Part shown: positions 17,509 to 26,823 of the stretch, one piece after another
How the letters are laid out: every line of letters begins with the position of its first letter
Position numbering within the stretch: position 1 is the first letter of the stretch
Source: Ancylobacter sp. Lp-2
Lineage (GTDB): Bacteria > Pseudomonadota > Alphaproteobacteria > Rhizobiales > Xanthobacteraceae
Direction of reading: 5' to 3'
Length of the DNA stretch: 64,000 bases
Assembly (NCBI RefSeq): GCF_020523795.1
Contig: NZ_JAJALI010000016.1
Location: 1 to 64,000, forward strand
Made by a program: the position numbers and the translations under genes
Notes under the pieces: generated by a model
What the model was told of the DNA's origin: nothing
What the model saw: the letters and a program-made list of their open reading frames with translations, nothing else
The model's database searches: none

Positions 17509-17614
17509 CTAGAGCGTTTTCGAGCGAAGTGGAGCCCGGTTCGCGTGAAGAAAACGCGCCCGAACAAGATCCTAGAGTACATCCGGTGAACCGGAGTTCC
17601 CGGACGTACTCTAG
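17509..17614 (+). repeat. Palindromic intergenic repeat, copy A
   Basis: A 106-bp element bounded by CTAGAG and CTCTAG. It contains two hairpin modules: GCGTTTTC/GAAAACGC, then a GAGTACATCCGG / CCGGACGTACTC pair. The same element occurs inverted at 18803-18906 (about seven substitutions and one 1-nt gap by eye) and in a diverged form at 56471-56574. Its right-end CTAG forms the stop codon of cutA on the complement. Confidence 0.85.
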
Positions 17615-17940
17615 CCGTCGGTCTCCATCTCGATCCAGTCGAGATAGTCCTGGTCGCCGCCGACCACCTTCAGCACCAGCACGCCCGGCGTCTCATAGGG
17701 ATGGCGGGCGCGCACCGCCTGCGTCACCGCCTCGGCGAGGCCGGCACGGGTCTTGAGCACCATCACCACCTCCTCGGCCCGCTCGATCTCGCCGTGCCAG
17801 CGATAGATCGAGACGATGCGCGGCAGGATGTTCACCGCGGCGGCCAACCCGTCGGCCACGATGGCCCGCCCGGCCGCCTCGGCCTCGACGAGACCGGGCC
17901 ATGTCGTATAGACCATCACCGTGCCGATCAGCGGCTCCAT
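17611..17940 (-). CDS. cutA: CutA-type divalent cation tolerance protein
   Basis: The 109-aa protein has the CutA1 fold pattern: [41 protein letters not shown], the [10 protein letters not shown] strand and [14 protein letters not shown] near residue 80, ending in LDWIEMETD. CutA forms trimers. It was named for copper tolerance in E. coli, but its biochemical role is not settled. It is divergent from nadK with only 31 bp between the starts. The TAG stop lies in the end of repeat copy A. Confidence 0.88.
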   Translation of the reverse strand: MEPLIGTVMVYTTWPGLVEAEAAGRAIVADGLAAAVNILPRIVSIYRWHGEIERAEEVVMVLKTRAGLAEAVTQAVRARHPYETPGVLVLKVVGGDQDYLDWIEMETDG

Positions 17941-17971
17941 CCTGTCATTCCTGCGTATCGGGGCGTCCCGA

Positions 17972-18793
17972 ATGAACGAAGCCGCCCGCCCAGCCCCTTC
18001 TTCCGCAGCGGACGCTCCCGACGCGGCAGCTTATGGCCGAATCGCCTTTGTCGCGAGCGACGCGGCGGATGCGGTGCGTGCGCGCGCCGAGTTGACGGCG
18101 CTCTACGGCCATGTCGATCCCGAGGCCTCCGACATCGTGGTCGCCCTCGGCGGCGACGGCTTCATGCTGCAGACGCTGCACCGCTTCCGCGACACCGGCA
18201 TCCCGATCTACGGCATGAACCGCGGTTCCGTCGGCTTCCTGATGAACGGCTTCAAGCTGGAGAACCTGCCGGAGCGCATCGCCGCCGCCCAGCGCGTGGT
18301 CATCCATCCGCTGCTGATGGAGGCCATCGACGTCAACGGCCGCACCCACCGCGCCCCGGCGATCAACGAGGTGTCGCTGATCCGCCAGTCCTACCAGGCC
18401 TCGAAGCTGCGCATCTCCATCGACGGCACGGTGCGGATGGAGGAGCTGGTCTGCGACGGCGTGCTGGTCGCCACCCCGGCCGGCTCCACCGCCTACAACC
18501 TGTCCGCCCAGGGGCCGATCCTGCCGATCGGCACGCCACTCCTGGCGCTGACCCCGATCTCCGCCTTCCGCCCGCGGCGCTGGCGCGGCGCGCTGGTGCC
18601 GGACCGCGCCCGCATCGACATCGCCGTGCTGGAAGCCGACAAGCGCCCGGTCAACGCCACCGCCGACCACTATCAGGTGCTGAACGTGGTGGCGGTGCGC
18701 GCCAAGCTCGACGTCGCCTCGACGCTGACCATGCTGGTCGACCGCGATCACTCGATCGAGGAACGCATCCTGCGCGAGCAGTTCGAGGTCTGA
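17972..18793 (+). CDS. nadK: NAD kinase
   Basis: The 273-aa enzyme phosphorylates NAD+ at the 2'-OH to give NADP+. It carries the diagnostic [12 protein letters not shown] (GGDG nucleotide motif, residues about 61-64), [10 protein letters not shown], a NEVSL motif that binds NAD and [17 protein letters not shown]. Length fits bacterial NadK. ATG 17972 is chosen, since the frame opens upstream to 17921 but that would overlap cutA in the divergent direction. It is a single gene bracketed together with cutA by two inverted repeats. Confidence 0.92.
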   Translation: MNEAARPAPSSAADAPDAAAYGRIAFVASDAADAVRARAELTALYGHVDPEASDIVVALGGDGFMLQTLHRFRDTGIPIYGMNRGSVGFLMNGFKLENLPERIAAAQRVVIHPLLMEAIDVNGRTHRAPAINEVSLIRQSYQASKLRISIDGTVRMEELVCDGVLVATPAGSTAYNLSAQGPILPIGTPLLALTPISAFRPRRWRGALVPDRARIDIAVLEADKRPVNATADHYQVLNVVAVRAKLDVASTLTMLVDRDHSIEERILREQFEV

Positions 18794-18802
18794 GGCCGGC
18801 TG

Positions 18803-18906
18803 GAGTACGTCCGGTGAACTCCGGTTCACCGGACGTATTCTAGGGTCTTGTTCGGGCGCGTTTTCTTCACGCGAACCGGACTTCACTTCGCTCGAAAGCG
18901 CTCTAG
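18803..18906 (-). repeat. Palindromic intergenic repeat, copy B (inverted relative to copy A)
   Basis: The reverse complement runs CTAGAGCGCTTTCGAGCGAA and on to a long hairpin (GTCCGGTGAAC / GTTCACCGGAC), closely matching copy A. It sits just after nadK, and its CTAG end supplies the TAG stop codon of the DUF2336 gene on the complement. Confidence 0.85.
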
Positions 18907-20033
18907 GCCGCCAGCGTCGCCCCGAACTCGTCCGCCGGTTCCTCGCGGCTCCACCGCTCCAGCAGCGCCACCACCGGATTGCGGGCGGCGCTGTCGCCGA
19001 GCCGGGCATATTGGTACAGCGCCTCCTCGAGGATGCGACGCGGCAGGCCTGCGTCGATGTCCTCCTCGTCGAGATAGGCCTCCTTCTGCAGGAGGTGCAG
19101 CGTGCTGCGAAACGCCGTGAACGCGCCGTAAGGCAGGTCGATGCGCTCATAGAGGATGCGGAAGGCGTCGCCCGAACGGTCGGCGGACAGCGCCGCCACC
19201 CGGTCGATCGGCAGGCCGGACAGCAGCGCCGCCATTTCGAGGAACAGCCGGATGCGTCCGGCGAGCAGCGCCTTCAGCGCCGCGGCCGGTGTCAGTTCGC
19301 CCCGCTCCCGCAACTGGCCGGCCAATGCCCGCATGTCCGGCGCCGCGCGGCCGATCTGGGCGACGCCCGGCCGCTGGTCCGCGTCTGCGCCCGCCTCGTC
19401 CCCCGTCTCGCCGGCACCGCGCCGGCCGCGCTCCACCACGAACACCGACAGCGCATTGGCCACCGCGCGGATCAATGCCTGATGCACGCCCGCCGGCAGG
19501 TCGCGGCGGGCGAGCAGTTGCTCGCGCAGCGCCGGCGCCTGGCCGTGGCGGGCGACGATGCGGCCGAGCGAGAAGCCGGGCAGGTCGATGCCGGGATTGG
19601 TGAGCAGCGCGAGGCAGGCCTCCTCGCCGGCCACCTCGGCGAGCGCGGCGGCAACCGGGGCGGAGAGGGTCTGCCGCGTGGCGATGGCGGCGAAGCGGGC
19701 CTCGTCGGCGGTCTCGATGAATTCGATCAGCTCGCAATCGTTGAGCACCGGCGAGCGGGCGAGCACCCTTTGTCCCGGCTCGCCGTCGAGCTCGGCGAGC
19801 CGCAAGACGAGATCGGGGGGAAGCCGGGTGTGGCGGCACAGCGCCTCGGCGAGCGCCAGCCGCGCCGGCGGATAGGGATCCTGCGCCAGCACCGGCAGCG
19901 CCGCCTCGAAGCCGAGCGGCTCCACCCCGCCCAGTTCACCGTTCGCATAGGCGGCGGCGAGCATGCCGAGGCCGCGAGCGCGCTCAGCGTCCGACACCGT
20001 CTTCGCCCAGAGGAGATACCGATGCACGATCAT
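18903..20033 (-). CDS. DUF2336 family protein
   Basis: The 376-aa cytoplasmic protein is almost entirely helical and rich in Ala, Leu and Arg, with HEAT-like repetition (PYPPARLALAEALCRH, DGEPGQRVLARSPVLNDCELIEFI). This matches the alphaproteobacterial DUF2336 family, found in many Rhizobiales with no known biochemical role. ATG 20033 follows GGAGGCGGGC and gives MIVHRYLLWAK. The TAG stop is part of repeat copy B, so the last residues (FGATLAA) may differ from relatives. Confidence 0.78.
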   Translation of the reverse strand: MIVHRYLLWAKTVSDAERARGLGMLAAAYANGELGGVEPLGFEAALPVLAQDPYPPARLALAEALCRHTRLPPDLVLRLAELDGEPGQRVLARSPVLNDCELIEFIETADEARFAAIATRQTLSAPVAAALAEVAGEEACLALLTNPGIDLPGFSLGRIVARHGQAPALREQLLARRDLPAGVHQALIRAVANALSVFVVERGRRGAGETGDEAGADADQRPGVAQIGRAAPDMRALAGQLRERGELTPAAALKALLAGRIRLFLEMAALLSGLPIDRVAALSADRSGDAFRILYERIDLPYGAFTAFRSTLHLLQKEAYLDEEDIDAGLPRRILEEALYQYARLGDSAARNPVVALLERWSREEPADEFGATLAA

Positions 20034-20254
20034 GCCCGCCTCCTTCCGCCTGCCGAAGGAAGATGGAAGCACGTCGGCATTAAGAATTCGTTGACCAAGA
20101 AAGTCAGGCGGACATTAACCCTGTCGGGCGACGGACGCGGTCGTACGGCCCGGCCTTCCGCCGCCGAAAACCCCGGCCGCCGGCCGCCTCAGGCCCCGAG
20201 CCCGCTTAGACTCCGAGCCCGCTCAGGCCCCGAGCCCCTTGGGAGCCGGAGCCG

Positions 20255-21397
20255 TCAATCGCCCGAACCCTCGGGCGCCGCTGCCTGCTCGCCGACCAGC
20301 ACGTCCACCCGCGTATCGGCGCCGGATTCGACGTTGAAGGTCTTGGTGAAGGTCTTGCCGTCATAGCGCACCAGCGCGGTGTACTCGCCTTCCGCCAGCA
20401 CGAAGTTCGGCGTCGGGACCGACGCATCCTTGATCGAGTCGCCGCCCGGCGTCAGCACCGACCACTGGGTGCCCGAGAGCGGCGCCCCGCCGGCCTGGGC
20501 CACCAGCCGCAGCGTGATCTCGGCGGCGCGATGATGCAGCGTGGCGTCGGTCACCTTGCCGGGCTGCACCACGATGTCGGCCTGCAGCACCGCATTGCCC
20601 TCGCCATAGGTGGAGACGACGTAATAATCGCCGGCCGGCAGCACCACGAGGCTGCCGGGCTCCGCCCCGCGATAGAACGGCCGGCTGGCAGCACGCCCCT
20701 GCAGGAAGCTGCCCTCGAAAATGTCGTAGCTGACCTTGGAGGCCGGGATCAGCTTGTCGCCGACATCGCTCTGCAGCTTGATGCCGCCGGCGGGAATGGT
20801 GATCTGCTCGCGTCGGGAATCCTCGCCGACCACGATGCGGCGGGCGACGCTGGCGAGGCCGTAGGAGACGTGCACCACATAGCCGCCCGGCGAGAGGAAG
20901 AACACCGGCGCCGGATCGGCCGCCTCGGCGACCAGCGGATAGGCGCCGGACGCCTCCGGCCGGTCGTCGAACACCCGCCACACCAGCCCGCGCGGGATCT
21001 GCGGCAGGCTGGAGCCGAAACGCGCGCTCATGCCGATCGCCGCCTTGCCGGCCGGCGGCTGCGGCAGAATGGTATGCGGATCGGCGGACCCGGCCGTCGC
21101 GGCGTTGCCGGCGGGGGCGGCCGCCTTGGCCGCCGGAGCCGGGGCCTGCGGCGCGAGGCGGCGCGGCGCGCCGACGCTCGGCGCCTGCGTGCCGACGAAG
21201 GGCATGGCCTGCGCCAGCGAGCCGGAAGAGGAGATCGACGCATCGCCGCCGCCGACGGCCCCGTCGCTGCCGGCCATCGCCGCGAAGGCGGAGGGCGAGG
21301 CGAGGCACAGCGCCATCAACGCCGCGACACGGCGCGAGGCGGCGCGGCGCCGGGCGGAACGGGGGTGGCGAGCGAAGCAGGAGGTGAACGCGGACAT
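20255..21397 (-). CDS. Exported protein with three tandem beta-sandwich-like repeats
   Basis: The 380-aa protein has a basic leader and signal sequence (VAALMALCLASPSAFA, cleavage near residue 38). An Ala/Pro-rich low-complexity linker (residues about 60-105) follows. The C-terminal 250 residues contain about three repeats of a pattern like FFLSPGGYVVHVSYGLAS, LVVLPAGDYYVVSTYGEG and FVLAEGEYTALVRYDGKT, each followed by a beta strand and a short link. This resembles PEGA or carboxypeptidase-regulatory-like sandwich domains. I recognise no named family. It is probably periplasmic. The start is chosen for signal-peptide geometry and the ribosome binding site is weak. Confidence 0.65.
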   Translation of the reverse strand: MSAFTSCFARHPRSARRRAASRRVAALMALCLASPSAFAAMAGSDGAVGGGDASISSSGSLAQAMPFVGTQAPSVGAPRRLAPQAPAPAAKAAAPAGNAATAGSADPHTILPQPPAGKAAIGMSARFGSSLPQIPRGLVWRVFDDRPEASGAYPLVAEAADPAPVFFLSPGGYVVHVSYGLASVARRIVVGEDSRREQITIPAGGIKLQSDVGDKLIPASKVSYDIFEGSFLQGRAASRPFYRGAEPGSLVVLPAGDYYVVSTYGEGNAVLQADIVVQPGKVTDATLHHRAAEITLRLVAQAGGAPLSGTQWSVLTPGGDSIKDASVPTPNFVLAEGEYTALVRYDGKTFTKTFNVESGADTRVDVLVGEQAAAPEGSGD

Positions 21398-21562
21398 GGC
21401 ATCTTGGTGCCCGCGAACGTAGGCAAATTCAAGTCCGCTGCGTACCGTCGGCATGGGCGCGCGGGGGGCGCTCCCGCGCTCGCGGTAAACTGAAAAGCCC
21501 TGACGCTGCGTCGCGCTTGGCCCCGCCTCCCGCTACGTGCTAGGCGCAGGGGCGACAGGGGA

Positions 21563-22147
21563 ATGCCAATGATGCCCGACACCACGACCGACGCCCTGCG
21601 GCTGCTCAAGCTGCGCAAGAGCCCGAAGATCTTCGACATCGCCGCCCCCGGCCCGAACGTGGCCGAGCTCGACGAGATGCTCACCATCGCCTCGCGGGTG
21701 CCCGATCACGGCAAGCTGGCACCGTGGCGTTTCGTCGTGTTCGAGGGCGAGGCGCGCGACCGGGCCGGCGCGGTGATCGCCGAGGTGTTTCAGAAGGACG
21801 TTCCCGAGGCCGACGCCGACCGGGTGAACATCGAGCGCAGCCGCCTCTCCCGCGCGCCGCTGGTGGTGGCCGTGGTGTCGAAGGCCGCCCCGCATGTGAA
21901 GATCCCGGAATGGGAGCAGCTGATGTCCGGCGCCGCCGCCTGCACGCTGCTGGTGCTGGCCGCCAACGCGCTCGGCTATGTCGCGACCTGGCTCACCGAA
22001 TGGTACGCCTATGACGCCCGCGTGCGCGCCGCCTTCGGCCTGTCGGCGGACGAGCGCATCGTCGGCTTCGTGCATATCGGCACGCTGGCGCGCCCGCAGG
22101 AAGACCGCCCGCGCCCAGCGCTCGCCGACATCGTCACCCGCTTCTGA
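21563..22147 (+). CDS. Nitroreductase family protein (YdjA-like)
   Basis: The 194-aa FMN-dependent oxidoreductase has TTTDALRLLKLRKSPK at the start (FMN phosphate contact, Arg/Ser), ASRVPDHGKLAPWRFVVF (the typical Hx-KLxPWRF pattern) and SGAAACTLLVLAANALGYVATWLT. It matches the short YdjA group of NAD(P)H nitroreductases. Physiological substrate unknown. AGGGGA at 21557-21562 could serve ATG 21569 or 21572 better than ATG 21563. The flavin reductase gene starts 9 bp after its stop, so the two are probably co-transcribed flavoproteins. Confidence 0.85.
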   Translation: MPMMPDTTTDALRLLKLRKSPKIFDIAAPGPNVAELDEMLTIASRVPDHGKLAPWRFVVFEGEARDRAGAVIAEVFQKDVPEADADRVNIERSRLSRAPLVVAVVSKAAPHVKIPEWEQLMSGAAACTLLVLAANALGYVATWLTEWYAYDARVRAAFGLSADERIVGFVHIGTLARPQEDRPRPALADIVTRF

Positions 22148-22156
22148 GGGCCCGCG

Positions 22157-22780
22157 ATGTTCTACGCGCCGGACGACCGCGACCGTACCCTGCTGCCGCA
22201 CAACCCGCTGAAGGCCATCGTCGCCCCGCGCCCGATCGGCTGGATCTCCAGCCTGTCGCCGGCGGGCGTCGCCAATCTCGCCCCCTACTCCTTCTTCAAC
22301 CTGGTGAGCGAGAGCCCGGACATCGTGATGTTCTCCTCCACCGGGGTGAAGGACACGGTGCGCAACATCCTCGACACCGGCGAGTTCGTCTGCAACCTCG
22401 CCAGCCGCGAGTTGCTCGCGCAGGTGAACCTCACCTCGGCGGCACTGCCGCGCGAGGAGAGCGAGTTCGACCTCGCCGGGCTGGAGACCGCGCCCTCGCG
22501 CCTCGTCAAGCCGCCGCGCGTCGCCGCCGCCCCCTGCGCGCTCGAATGCGCGCTGGTGGAGGTGCGCGAGCTGGCCGGGCGTTCAGGCGCCCCGACCGGC
22601 CACTGGCTGGTGTTCGGCGAGATCGTCGGCATCCACATCGACGAGGCCTTCGTCGAGGGCGGCGTCCTGCGCATCGAGAAGCTCAATTCCCTCGCCCGCT
22701 GCGGCTATTTCGACTATGCCGCCGTCGAGGAAATCCATACGCTGCCGCGACCTGGCGGCCAGTCGTTCACGAGTGCCTGA
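22157..22780 (+). CDS. Flavin reductase-like domain protein (DIM6/NTAB family)
   Basis: The 207-aa protein shows the flavin-reductase split-barrel pattern. It has VAPRPIGWISSLSPAGVANL near residue 22, PYSFFNLVSESPDIVMFSS, KDTVRNILDTGEFVCNL and a late HWLVFGEIVGIHIDEA. Members bind FMN. Some supply reduced flavin to monooxygenases and others have unknown roles. Downstream of a nitroreductase it might share or recycle FMN, which is inference. Confidence 0.85.
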   Translation: MFYAPDDRDRTLLPHNPLKAIVAPRPIGWISSLSPAGVANLAPYSFFNLVSESPDIVMFSSTGVKDTVRNILDTGEFVCNLASRELLAQVNLTSAALPREESEFDLAGLETAPSRLVKPPRVAAAPCALECALVEVRELAGRSGAPTGHWLVFGEIVGIHIDEAFVEGGVLRIEKLNSLARCGYFDYAAVEEIHTLPRPGGQSFTSA

Positions 22781-22947
22781 ACGCCGGCGCCAGCCGGTCA
22801 CGTCCACCTGAAGTCGTGAATATTTATAGCAAACGATTCGTTAATATGAATCTCGCAACGTGTCTTGGATAGGCCGCTGCGATTCGGGATTCTACGGGGA
22901 ACGAAGCGTCGGCCATCCAGGCGCTTTGTGCGGGAGACAAGCGGACC

Positions 22948-23661
22948 ATGCCGGCCATCGATCGTCGCGTTCTACTCTCCGGCCTTTCCATGGCCGGCCT
23001 TTCCCTGGCCCTCGCCGGGTGCAAGAGCACCCAGACGAGCCTGCCGGAGCTGAGCCTGATGCCGACCCAGCCGGCCTCGACGCCGCTGGCCTTCGCGCCT
23101 GCCAATTACGGCCCGGTGCAGGACAAGTTCCAGGTCGCCGCCTTCGACACCTCGAACATGAACCCGACCTATCTGCGCCGACAGGTCCCCTATGACGGCA
23201 AGCAGCCGCCCGGCACCATCATCGTCGATCCGAAGCAGCATTTCCTCTATCTGGTGCAGCCCGGCGGCACGGCGATCCGCTACGGCGTCGGCGTCGGCAA
23301 GCAGGGCTTCGGCTGGTCGGGCACCGCCACCATCAATTCCAAGCAGGAATGGCCGGACTGGTATCCGCCGCAGGAAATGATCGCCCGCCGCCCCGACATC
23401 AAGCCGCAGCTCACCAAGCTGCAGAGCGGCGTCGGCGTGCCCGGCGGCCTGTCGAACCCGCTCGGCGCCCGCGCGATGTATCTGTGGCAGGACAACAAGG
23501 ACACGCTGTACCGCATCCACGGCACGCTGGAGCCGAACACCATCGGCACCAACGTCTCCTCCGGCTGCATCCGCATGATCAACCAGGACGCCATCGACCT
23601 CTACAGCCGCGTGCCGGTTGGCACCAAGGTGGTGGTGCTCGGGTCCGGCGCCCAGGCCTGA
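22948..23661 (+). CDS. L,D-transpeptidase lipoprotein (YkuD domain)
   Basis: The 237-aa protein has an N-terminal lipoprotein signal with lipobox LALAGC (Cys25). The YkuD domain begins near PPGTIIVDPKQHFLYLV and carries the catalytic set: His191 in RIHGT and Cys207 in SSGCIRM. L,D-transpeptidases make 3-3 peptidoglycan cross-links or attach outer-membrane proteins to the wall, both important in Rhizobiales. The upstream 167 bp include an AT-rich promoter patch near 22820-22850. It is followed by a rho-independent terminator. Confidence 0.9.
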   Translation: MPAIDRRVLLSGLSMAGLSLALAGCKSTQTSLPELSLMPTQPASTPLAFAPANYGPVQDKFQVAAFDTSNMNPTYLRRQVPYDGKQPPGTIIVDPKQHFLYLVQPGGTAIRYGVGVGKQGFGWSGTATINSKQEWPDWYPPQEMIARRPDIKPQLTKLQSGVGVPGGLSNPLGARAMYLWQDNKDTLYRIHGTLEPNTIGTNVSSGCIRMINQDAIDLYSRVPVGTKVVVLGSGAQA

Positions 23662-23753
23662 AAACAGACCTGAGATAAGCTCGCGAAGCCAGTGCCGGCC
23701 GAGCCGCCGGCACCTCCGCGAACCGCATTCCGGCATCCCCTGCCGATCCCCTG

Positions 23754-23778
23754 ATCCCCGGGCCTCGCCCGGGGATTT
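23754..23778 (+). terminator. Rho-independent terminator after the L,D-transpeptidase gene
   Basis: ATCCCCGGGC and GCCCGGGGAT form a perfect 10-bp stem with loop CTC, followed by a short T stretch. It lies 93 bp beyond the stop codon. Confidence 0.7.
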
Positions 23779-23912
23779 GCGTTGGTGCCGACACGGCGGC
23801 GAAGGCATCGCCCCAACCATACCGCACTGCGGCGAATTCAGGGTTGCCGCCCGCCGGCCCCAATGCGACTTTGGCCTTTGCGAATCCGTCGCCACCGGGG
23901 GGAAGGCGCGCC

Positions 23913-24554
23913 ATGGCCGGCCGGATCATCACCATCGCCCAGCAGAAGGGCGGCTCGGGCAAGACCACCCTCGCCGCGCATCTGGCGGTAGCTCTGGCGC
24001 TCGACAGCGTGCGCGTCGCCCTGCTCGACTGCGACCCGCAGGGCAGCCTCGGCGAATGGTTCGAGGCGCGCGAGGCGACGCTGGGCGAGGACGGCACCGG
24101 CCTCGATTTCCGCACCGCCTCCGGCTGGGGCGCGCGTCGCGAGGCCCGCAGCCTCGCCCGCGACTATGATTACGTCGTCATCGACACGCCGCCGAAATCC
24201 GACATCGAATCCCGCCCGGCCATCGAGGCCGCCAGCCTGGTCGCCGTGCCGGTGCAGCCGACCCCGGTCGATCTGTGGGCGACGCAGGCGACGCTGGAGA
24301 TGATCGCCAAGGAGGGCACGCCCTCGCTGCTGGTCATCAACCGCGCGCTGCCCCGCGTCGCACTGACGCAGGAGATCGGCGAGGCCCTCCTGGCGCTCGG
24401 CCATCCGGCGGCGCAGACCCGGCTCGGCAACCGCGTCGCCTTCGCCGCCTCCATGGGCGAGGGTCTCACCATCCAGGAGACCGCGCCCGGCTCCAAGGGC
24501 GCGCTGGAGGTCGCGGCGCTGGCCGCCGAGATCCACCGCATCATCGGCGCATGA
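23913..24554 (+). CDS. Orphan ParA-like Walker ATPase
   Basis: The 213-aa protein has the deviant Walker A of the ParA/MinD group (QQKGGSGKTTLAAHLA, residues about 10-25), the DCDPQGS Walker A' motif and DYVVIDTPPKSD as Walker B. It is a short ParA of the type without an N-terminal DNA-binding domain. No ParB or centromere-like repeat is seen nearby, so it is an orphan. Such proteins position cell-surface or cytoplasmic cargo, or segregate plasmids. ATG 23913 follows GGGGGGAAGG. Function not assigned further. Confidence 0.85.
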   Translation: MAGRIITIAQQKGGSGKTTLAAHLAVALALDSVRVALLDCDPQGSLGEWFEAREATLGEDGTGLDFRTASGWGARREARSLARDYDYVVIDTPPKSDIESRPAIEAASLVAVPVQPTPVDLWATQATLEMIAKEGTPSLLVINRALPRVALTQEIGEALLALGHPAAQTRLGNRVAFAASMGEGLTIQETAPGSKGALEVAALAAEIHRIIGA

Positions 24555-24771
24555 CCCATCGTCGTACCGCAACCTCCCGCCCGATACCGTGAAAATGCCC
24601 GCCGGCGGTTGACGTAGGCCGCTCCAGCCGGCAATCAGAAATGTGCGCGACCGCGGCAAGCTTCTGTTCACGCTATTCCTTTAGCTTGCCGGGAAATGGA
24701 GCTAGGCCCCCGCACGGGCCGCACGGTGGTCCTCGCAGGGATCTGCGGGGACAGCACGACGGGTAGCGAGG

Positions 24772-26823
24772 GTGGCGTTGCAGGAGCATGGAACAGCGGG
24801 AGTGAGGCGTTTTCGGCTGGCCGTGTTGCTGGTCGCCTCCGTTGCGCCTCAGGCCCTGTTGGTCGCCGCGCCGGCGCTGGCGCAGTCCTCCCAGCCGGCC
24901 GCCTCACAACCGGCGGCCTCTCAGCAGCCCGCGACCCAGCCGACCAACGAGGCGCCGCAATCGGGCCTGCTCGGGCCGATCCTCGACCTGTTCGATCCCT
25001 CGCGCGTCGCCGCCCGCGAGCCGCCGACCATCGACGCCACGCCCTATAATCTCACCATCGACGTCAAGACGACCGAGCGCGACATCCGCAACGCCGTCAA
25101 CGATGCCTCCAATCTGGAGCGGCTGAAGGCGCGCCCGCCGGCCGGGTCCGCCGGGCTGATCCGCCGCGCCCTCTCCGACGGGCCGGCGATCAATGCCGCG
25201 CTCTATTCGCTCGGCTATTACGGCAGCAAGATCCGCATCACCGTCGCCGGCAACGATCCGGACGCGCCGAACATCTTCGACATCGTCGAGACCTCGCGCA
25301 AGCGCGGCCCGGTGCCGGTGGTGGTCACCGTCGATCCCGGCCCGCAGTTCCATTTCGGCCGCATCGCCATCCTCGACGCCAAGACCCGCCGGCCGCTCCT
25401 CGACGCACCCAGCCTCGCCAGCCTCGGCTTCGAGCCCGGCGAGCCGGCGCTCGCCACCACCGTGGTGCGCGCCGAGGCCTCGCTGACCAATCACTGGCGC
25501 GACGCCGGCCATCCCTTCGCCCGCGTGGTCGACAAGGACGTGGTCGCCGACCATGCCGTGCGCCAGCTCGACGTCACCTTCTATGTCGAGCCCGGCCCGC
25601 CGGCCACTTTCGGCCGCTTCACCGTCAAGGGCGCCGACTTCCTCACCCCGCGCTTCATCGAGGACCGCATCGATATCGCGCCCGGCACGCCCTATTCGCC
25701 GGACGTGCTGAACCGGCTGCGCCGGCGGCTCTTGGAATACGAAGCCATCGCCACCGTGCGCCTGATCGAGGCCGACCACCTGGAACCCGACGGCTCGCTG
25801 CCGATCACCATCGAGGTCTCGCCCCGCAAGCCGAACTATGTCGGCTTCTCGGCCAGCTATTCCTCGACCGACGGCTCGGCGATCAACGGCTATTGGGGCG
25901 CGCGCAACCTGTTCGGCGGCGGCGAGACGCTGCGCCTCGACGCGCAGGTCTCGTGGTTCGGCCAGGAATCGGAGGCGGTGCCGGATGCCGATCCGTTCGG
26001 CTACAAGCTGTCCGCCACCTTCGTGAAGCCGGGCATCATCACCGCGCGCGACGATCTCATCACCTCGGCGGCGGTGCTGCGCGAGGTCACCAACGCCTAT
26101 GTGCGCGAGGCCGGCACCTTCCTCGCCGGCGTCCGCCACCGCTTCAACGACGAGATGTCGCTGCAGGTCAGCGCCGATCTCGAACAGTCGCGGGTGTGGG
26201 ACACCACCGGCGTCAACGACTATTTCATCGCCGGCATCCCGGTCGAGTTCAACTACGACAGCACCGACAACAAGCTCGACCCGTCGAAGGGCATCCGCTT
26301 CACCGGCATCGCCGAGCCCTTCGCCAAGCTGGGCGACGCCGACGGCGTGCCGGCGATGCTCAATGCCCGCTTCTCGACCTATTACGCGCTCGACGAGGCC
26401 AAGCGCTACATCCTCGCCGGCCGCGTCGCCGCCGGTAGCATCTTCGGCGCCGACCTCACCGACGTGCCGCCGCAGCGGCGCTTCTATGTCGGCGGCGGCG
26501 GCTCGCTGCGCGGCTATGACTACCAGTCCGCCTCGCCGCGCAATGCCGACGGCATCGTCATCGGCGGCCGTTCCTATTTCGAGGCGTCCTTCGAGGCCCG
26601 CATCAAGGTCACCGACACCATCGGCGTGGTGCCGTTCTTCGACATGGGCTCGGCCTTCGCCAGCGAAGCGCCGGATTTCGATGAGATGAAGTATTCGGCC
26701 GGCATCGGCCTTCGCTACTACACCTCCATCGGGCCGTTGCGGCTCGACGTCGCCTTCCCGCTCAATCCGGGGCCGGACGACGGCAGTTACGGCATCTATG
26801 TCAGCCTGGGGCAGAGTTTCTGA
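24772..26823 (+). CDS. tamA: Autotransporter assembly factor TamA (Omp85 family)
   Basis: The 683-aa outer-membrane protein has a signal peptide (FRLAVLLVASVAPQALLVAA). Residues about 40-75 are Ser/Gln/Pro-rich, and a periplasmic POTRA-containing region covers about 80-350. The barrel of about 330 residues includes the Omp85 strand RFYVGGGGSLRGYDYQ, whose RGY motif sits in the lid loop, and a terminal SLGQSF. With TamB it helps insert certain outer-membrane proteins and moves lipids. The predicted start is GTG 24772, with GTG 24802 an alternative. The stop overlaps the tamB start by one nucleotide (TGATG). Confidence 0.87.
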   Translation: MALQEHGTAGVRRFRLAVLLVASVAPQALLVAAPALAQSSQPAASQPAASQQPATQPTNEAPQSGLLGPILDLFDPSRVAAREPPTIDATPYNLTIDVKTTERDIRNAVNDASNLERLKARPPAGSAGLIRRALSDGPAINAALYSLGYYGSKIRITVAGNDPDAPNIFDIVETSRKRGPVPVVVTVDPGPQFHFGRIAILDAKTRRPLLDAPSLASLGFEPGEPALATTVVRAEASLTNHWRDAGHPFARVVDKDVVADHAVRQLDVTFYVEPGPPATFGRFTVKGADFLTPRFIEDRIDIAPGTPYSPDVLNRLRRRLLEYEAIATVRLIEADHLEPDGSLPITIEVSPRKPNYVGFSASYSSTDGSAINGYWGARNLFGGGETLRLDAQVSWFGQESEAVPDADPFGYKLSATFVKPGIITARDDLITSAAVLREVTNAYVREAGTFLAGVRHRFNDEMSLQVSADLEQSRVWDTTGVNDYFIAGIPVEFNYDSTDNKLDPSKGIRFTGIAEPFAKLGDADGVPAMLNARFSTYYALDEAKRYILAGRVAAGSIFGADLTDVPPQRRFYVGGGGSLRGYDYQSASPRNADGIVIGGRSYFEASFEARIKVTDTIGVVPFFDMGSAFASEAPDFDEMKYSAGIGLRYYTSIGPLRLDVAFPLNPGPDDGSYGIYVSLGQSF

